Shown here piece by piece: positions 59,895 to 64,000 of a stretch of DNA of 64,000 nt (positions within the stretch are counted from its first letter, which is position 1; each line of letters opens with the position of its first letter). The stretch covers positions 11,020,377 through 11,084,376 of the forward strand of contig CP016211.1 of assembly GCA_001931535.1 (NCBI GenBank). The letters run 5' to 3'. The notes below the pieces were generated by a model. The model ran no database searches. It was not told the DNA's origin and worked only from the letters and a program-made list of their open reading frames with translations. This DNA comes from Minicystis rosea (GTDB taxonomy: Bacteria; Myxococcota_A; Polyangia; Polyangiales; Polyangiaceae). A program made the translations under genes and the position numbers.

Positions 59895-60403
59895 CCGCTT
59901 CGATCGAGGAGCGCGACGATCCCCGAAACCGCCTCTTCGTCGAGCCCGCCGCGGGCCACGACGTCGGGCGCGCTCGGCGGCTCGTACGCCACATCGGCCC
60001 CCGGCAGGCCGGACAGCCTCCCTTCGGCCGCGGCTGCATAAAGGCCCTTGGCGTCGCGGGGGTGGCCTTCGGCGCCGCTCTCGGTCACGTACACTTCGAT
60101 GAAGGCCGGCGCTCGCCGCCGCGCCTCGGCGCGGTACGAGGCGCGATGCGCGGTGGCCGGGACGATGACCACGAGGCCTTGTGTCGCGAGCAACGCGGCA
60201 AGCCCGGCGAGCGTGGCATAAAAGGCATCTCGCGCCTCCGGTGTGTAACCGGGCGAGGGGACGAGGGCTTTGCGGACCTGGTCACCGTCGAGCGTGCAAG
60301 CGGGCCTGTGCCCCTCTTCGAGCCTCCGCGCGAGCCGCCCGGCCAGCGTGGATTTGCCGGAGGAAGGGACGCCGGTGATCCAGACGACGACGCCGGAGGA
60401 CAT
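59891..60403 (-). CDS. cysC: adenylylsulfate (APS) kinase-like protein
   Basis: 170 residues. P-loop VVWITGVPSSGKSTLAGRL, the APS-contacting LDGDQVRKAL, and the later IEVYVTE segment, all typical of CysC, which makes PAPS from APS and ATP. The usual cysD/cysN/cysH partners are absent. It is fused translationally to an APH-fold kinase gene instead. So it may serve sulfation or phosphorylation in a specialised pathway rather than bulk sulfate assimilation. Confidence 0.83.
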   Translation of the reverse strand: MSSGVVVWITGVPSSGKSTLAGRLARRLEEGHRPACTLDGDQVRKALVPSPGYTPEARDAFYATLAGLAALLATQGLVVIVPATAHRASYRAEARRRAPAFIEVYVTESGAEGHPRDAKGLYAAAAEGRLSGLPGADVAYEPPSAPDVVARGGLDEEAVSGIVALLDRSG

Positions 60404-60526
60404 GAGCCACCCCGATCATGAGGCCCCGCGCCGCCACGTACAATGGACACCGCGGCGGCTCGATCCGAGAATCGAGCCGGCCACGGTCGCTTCAAAATGG
60501 TTGAGAGGCGCGCCCGGGAGCGGCCG

Positions 60527-61510
60527 TCACTGGCAGGCGGGGCCCAAGGCCGGATAGCGATACAGCCCGGCAAAGCACATCTCGGCCTTCGAGCTGTCAC
60601 CCCAATTGACGGTTTGGCTGGTGGGGTTTTGATAGGTGCATTGCACCCGGATGATCTCGCCGGCGGCCACCGTCAGCGGCTGAATCGGGTAGTTTTTCTG
60701 ATCGCTGAAGGTGTAGTCCCCGTCGTGGAGCACCTTGCTGCCGGAGGGACCGTCGTAGGTCACCTTCATGTGCGTCCCGTATTGGTGCATGTGCGGCCAC
60801 ACCGTGGCAATCGTCGACGTGCCCGGGAAAGCACACTTGCCTTCGACGACCTGCGAGCCGTTCGGCGGGACGGAGATGGATGTCGGGCCGGCCAAGATCA
60901 TCTCCGCCTCTTGTTGCACCTCGGCGGGAGAGGCCTTCTTCACCAGCGTCCCCGAAACGCCGCTGATCGGGTTCGCCGTCGTGTTGAAGAGATGGAGATT
61001 CAGCATGATTTGGGTGCCCGCCGGGATCTTCACGGCGACGCCCGGGGGAAAGACGAGGTCGTCCGTACCCACGCCGGACGCATGGTACATGTCGGCGCTC
61101 AGCGTCGGTCCGCAGGATGTCTCGCCGTCGGGGCCACCGCCTCCGCGCAGGAGCAGCGTGTGATGAGTCCCGGGCGGCGCCTTGGCGCGGAAGGCCTTGA
61201 TGTAGGTGTCTTCCTGGAGCGTCTTGCTCGCGCACCAATAACTCTCGGTCCCGGCCGTCAGCGACCAAGTGCCGTCGATGAGGGTCGTCCACTCGTCGGG
61301 ATCGGTCGACGTCGAAGTCGTCGTCGAAGTGGTGGTCGTGGTCGTCGTCGACGTGTCCGTCGTCGTCGAGGTGTCGGTCGACGTCGAAGAGGACGTCGTG
61401 TCGGGTGCGTCGACCACGGCGATGCCGGAGCAGCCGGCGATCGACGCAAGCATGATTCCCAGCGCGGAGCGAAGCGCCACCGCACGAGTTCCCCGAAGAA
61501 GCGAGATCAT
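60527..61510 (-). CDS. PHM-like copper type II monooxygenase lipoprotein
   Basis: 327 residues. Lipoprotein signal IAGC (Cys27), a 45-residue Thr/Ser/Asp linker (TSTTTDTSTTTTTTTSTTTS) that would hold the enzyme away from the membrane, then a two-domain copper monooxygenase. Ligands of both coppers can be placed: His116-His117 (THHTLLLRG) and His173 (LNLHLFN) for the first, His240, His242 (WPHMHQYGTHM) and Met311 (KAEMCFAGLYRYP) for the second, exactly as in peptidylglycine hydroxylating monooxygenase. Six Cys support disulfides in an exported protein. Likely hydroxylates a carbon using O2 and a reductant; substrate unknown. Confidence 0.88.
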   Translation of the reverse strand: MISLLRGTRAVALRSALGIMLASIAGCSGIAVVDAPDTTSSSTSTDTSTTTDTSTTTTTTTSTTTSTSTDPDEWTTLIDGTWSLTAGTESYWCASKTLQEDTYIKAFRAKAPPGTHHTLLLRGGGGPDGETSCGPTLSADMYHASGVGTDDLVFPPGVAVKIPAGTQIMLNLHLFNTTANPISGVSGTLVKKASPAEVQQEAEMILAGPTSISVPPNGSQVVEGKCAFPGTSTIATVWPHMHQYGTHMKVTYDGPSGSKVLHDGDYTFSDQKNYPIQPLTVAAGEIIRVQCTYQNPTSQTVNWGDSSKAEMCFAGLYRYPALGPACQ

Positions 61511-61642
61511 GGCTTCATGATCTGGCGAGCAGAGGGGCGACGCAAGGTCATTTGCGCAGGCGCGGCGCCTTCAACCGATGACGACGCGGCGCGTGCGGGG
61601 CGTATCGACAGGTCCAATCGCGGGACGATGTGCGCCGCGGGG

Positions 61643-64000
61643 CTACTCTTCGTCTCCGAGCTGGTCGAGCAGGTCCCCGAGATCTTCCGATGACAGACCG
61701 GCCTTCTGAAAATCCGACGGGGTGTATCCGCCGGCCTCGGGCGATAGACAGTGCTCAATCAACCGGCGGAGCGCGCCCGTGAAGCGTTCCGCGAGCGCCT
61801 CGATGGTGGCCGCCGTGTGGAGACCTTCGCTGTAAGCGATACGGATGCGCAGCCTTCCGCCGCGCACGCTCGCTTGCACGTCGAGCACATGAGGCCGTTG
61901 CGCCCGCGGGCTGTAACCGGGGCCCAGCGATTCGCGCGCGAGGGTGAACGGTGACGATTCGGGCAGCACCTGATCGAGCTGACCCAGATAATTGAAGCTC
62001 ACCTCGGGCGCCGGCAGGGCCGCGAGGCGCGCGGCGACGGCCTCGTCCCCGCGCAGATGACGCAACAGCCCATGACCGAAACCGCGGCTCGGGACGGCGC
62101 GGAGCTGCTCCTTGATCGATTGGATGGCGTCGCCGGGGGCGGCGCTGGGATCGAGATCGAGGACGATGGGGTGAATGGCCGTGAACCACCCGACGGTCCG
62201 CGTCACGTCGACGTCGGCAATGACCTCCTCGCGGCCGTGGCTCTCGAGATTCACGAGCACGCGTCGTGATCCGATCCACGGCGTCATCGCCTGCGCGAAG
62301 GCCGTGAGCAGAATGTCGTTCACTTGGGTTCGATAAACCTCGGGCACCTCGCGGAGGAGCGATTCGGTCTCCGACGCGGACAGCTCGGCCATCACCACGC
62401 GCGCCGATCCTTCGAGGTTGTCGCCCGATCGCTCGACGGGAATGCGGCCCACCTCCCGCCGGGTCGTCGAAAGCCAATAGGGCTCCTCGTCGCGCACCGT
62501 GTCGGTGCGTGCATGGGCCGCGATCTTCTCGGCCCAGCGCTGGAACGAAGTGGTCTTGGGCAGGAGCGGCGGCGCTTCACCCTTCTGGGCCTGTCCGTAG
62601 GCGGTCCAGAGATCGTCGAGCAGAATGCGCCACGACACTCCATCGACCGCCAGATGATGAACGATGAAGAGCAGCCGGCTCGGCGCGGTGGGCCCGAGAT
62701 CGAACCAAACTACCTTGGTGATGGGGCCGCGCGCGAGATCGAGGCTCGCCTGCGCGCGCGCGGCTTCGCGTTCGATCGTCGCGGTCCGCTCCCCGCCCTC
62801 GAGGCCGGAGACATCGATACGCACCACGGGCGCAGGTCCACCGGGGGCGCGATCTCCTGCCGGTAAAGGCCCTCTTCGCGCGTGAGGCGCACGCGCAACA
62901 TGTCGTGATGATCGCAGAGACACGACACCGCCGCTGCGAGCGCCGTGCCGTCGAGGGGATCACGCACCGAGAGGAACATGGCTTGGTTGTGGTGATGTGG
63001 ATCGACGGGATCCTGATCCAGCCACCACCGCTGCACCGGCGTCAGCAACACCGGGCCCGTGACAGGCCCTTGCTCGGCCTCCACCGCGCTCGTCGTGCCC
63101 GCCGCGGTGGCCAGCTCGGCGATCGTCTGGTGCAGGAAGATCTGTCGGGGCGTGATGGTGATTCCCGCCTCCGCGGCGCGCGTGACGATTTGAATGCTCA
63201 GGATCGAGTCGCCACCGAGCTCGAAGAAATTGTCGCGCACACTGACCTTCTCCAATCGGAGAACGGCCGCCCAAATCGCGGCCAAAGCATCCTCCACGCG
63301 GCCCTCCGGCGCCACGTATTCGGTGCCCGTGGCCGCGCGCTCGCCCTCTTCCGGCGCGGGGAGCGCCCGCCGATCGACCTTGCCATTGTCGGTCAACGGA
63401 AGCGCATCGAGGAGCACGAAGGCCGCCGGCACCATCACGTCGGGCAGCTTGTGCTTCACGAAGGCACGGAGATCCGCAATCGTCGGCGCCGCGCCCGCGC
63501 GGAGCACCAGATAAGCCACGAGGCGCTTTTCACCGGGCTCGTCCTCACGTGCCAGGACCACGCTCTCCCGCACGGCCGGATGCGTGTCCAAAACGGCTTC
63601 GATCTCGCCGAGCTCGATGCGGAACCCGCGAATCTTCACTTGATGATCGATGCGCCCGAGATATTCGATGTCTCCCGAAGCGAGGAGTCGTCCCAGGTCA
63701 CCTGTCTTGTAGAGCCGGCCCTCTCCAAAGGGATTGGGGAGGAAGCGCTCGGCCGTGAGCTCCGGGCGATCGAGGTATCCGCGCGAGACGCCCGCGCCGC
63801 CGACGTACATCTCGCCGGTCACGCCGATGGGCACGGGGGTTCGGTGCGCGTCGAGGATGTAGATCTGGAGATCGGGAAGGGCGCGACCGATGACGCTGGA
63901 CCATGGACGCTCGAGATCGGCGCGGCGCACGGGCCGATACGTCACGTGAACCGTGGTTTCGGTGATTCCATACATGTTGACGAGCGCCGGTGTCGCGTCG
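61643..64000 (-). CDS. nonribosomal peptide synthetase: A-PCP-E, 5' part outside, frameshifted
   Basis: From the right edge, the gene enters within an adenylation domain (motif A5 NMYGITETTVH at about 63975, then YKTGDLGRLL, GRIDHQVKIRGFRIELGEIE and the Lys motif NGKVDRRAL). A carrier domain follows with the phosphopantetheine Ser in FFELGGDSILS (about 63210). The C-terminal domain has the epimerization-type signature HHLAVDGVSWRIL, RTVGWFTAIHP and SFNYLGQLD, so the loaded residue is turned to D form. The protein ends 20 residues after that domain, with a tail that could dock a partner synthetase. A frameshift at about 62828-62830 separates two open frames. Confidence 0.9.
62828..62830 (-). 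other. probable one-base frameshift inside the NRPS epimerization domain
   Basis: Reading from the carrier domain, the frame reaches RQEIAPPVDLRP and then stops making sense. The next frame continues as VVRIDVSGLEGGER, the expected sequence. On the coding strand the junction is in CGCCCGTGG: one extra C in the CCC run would join both halves as DLRPVVRIDVSG. Either a homopolymer base-call error or a recent mutation. Confidence 0.75.

Noticed and set aside
61269..61520. A Val-rich plus-strand open frame (83 codons)
   Set aside because: Mirror of the Thr/Ser linker codons (ACG/ACC read as CGT/GGT on the other strand) of the copper monooxygenase.

Overview
This is a GC-rich, densely coded stretch of chromosome. 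It most likely comes from a myxobacterium of the order Polyangiales (Sorangium/Polyangium/Minicystis-like). That assignment is inference from gene content: many secreted lipoproteins with Ser/Thr/Gly-rich linkers, a VIT-VWA-AgmX protein, a PHM-type copper monooxygenase lipoprotein, a GH123/DUF4091 lipoprotein, an OPT transporter, a PPK2-type polyphosphate:AMP phosphotransferase and a nonribosomal peptide synthetase (NRPS). Genes are closely packed, often overlap by ATGA/GTGA, and often start with GTG or TTG.

Layout. 0-3.4 kb: the end of an OmpA-family gene, an unknown gene, an array of 42-bp repeats, and a reverse-strand AraC/VOC/GFA-like group. 3.7-6.4 kb: an amidase and a GExH-type lipoprotein, followed by an octamer repeat. 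6.5-11.3 kb: a reverse-strand BON/SRPBCC protein and a YgiQ radical SAM - small unknown - class V aminotransferase operon. 11.4-13.5 kb: polyphosphate:AMP phosphotransferase and a thioredoxin-fold lipoprotein. 13.5-17.4 kb: a coupled pair of large unknown proteins. 17.5-24.2 kb: a carbohydrate-active lipoprotein, two unknown lipoproteins, and a ThDP enzyme with a free-standing M17 N-terminal domain. 24.2-27 kb: MATE transporter and aminotransferase. 27-38.3 kb: the 1310-residue VIT/VWA protein, a DNA methyltransferase, a frameshifted F420/NADP reductase-like gene, a PLD-family protein, an OPT transporter, a large CxxCH lipoprotein and a GspG-like protein. 38.3-40.9 kb: a divergent flavin monooxygenase/TetR pair with an operator-like inverted repeat, then an initiator tRNA gene with its promoter. 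40.9-49.1 kb: HelD-like helicase, GHMP sugar kinase, Rpn-like protein, MDR dehydrogenase, D-Ala-D-Ala ligase and an OYE-family oxidoreductase.

49.2-54.7 kb is the most striking region: five forward genes spaced 5 nt or less or overlapping by 4 nt. They encode a DUF692/MNIO iron oxidase with a C-terminal extension, a nucleotidyltransferase, a membrane protein (TIGR04222-like) whose only five cysteines lie in a C-terminal Gly-Cys tail of GGGGGC units, an unknown protein resembling DUF6065, and a TauD-like Fe(II)/2-oxoglutarate oxygenase. I infer a system that oxidatively modifies the Cys residues of a membrane-anchored tail, with a second iron oxygenase attached.

54.7-64 kb, reverse strand: a membrane glycosyltransferase, a VWA lipoprotein, a BtpA-family protein, an overlapping APS kinase - APH-fold kinase pair, a copper monooxygenase lipoprotein with all six copper ligands visible, and the 3' end of an NRPS (adenylation, carrier, epimerization) that runs off the window and carries a one-base frameshift. 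Two genes in the window (near 32.19 kb and 62.83 kb) are each broken by what looks like one missing base in a G/C run, so either sequence error or recent decay is possible.
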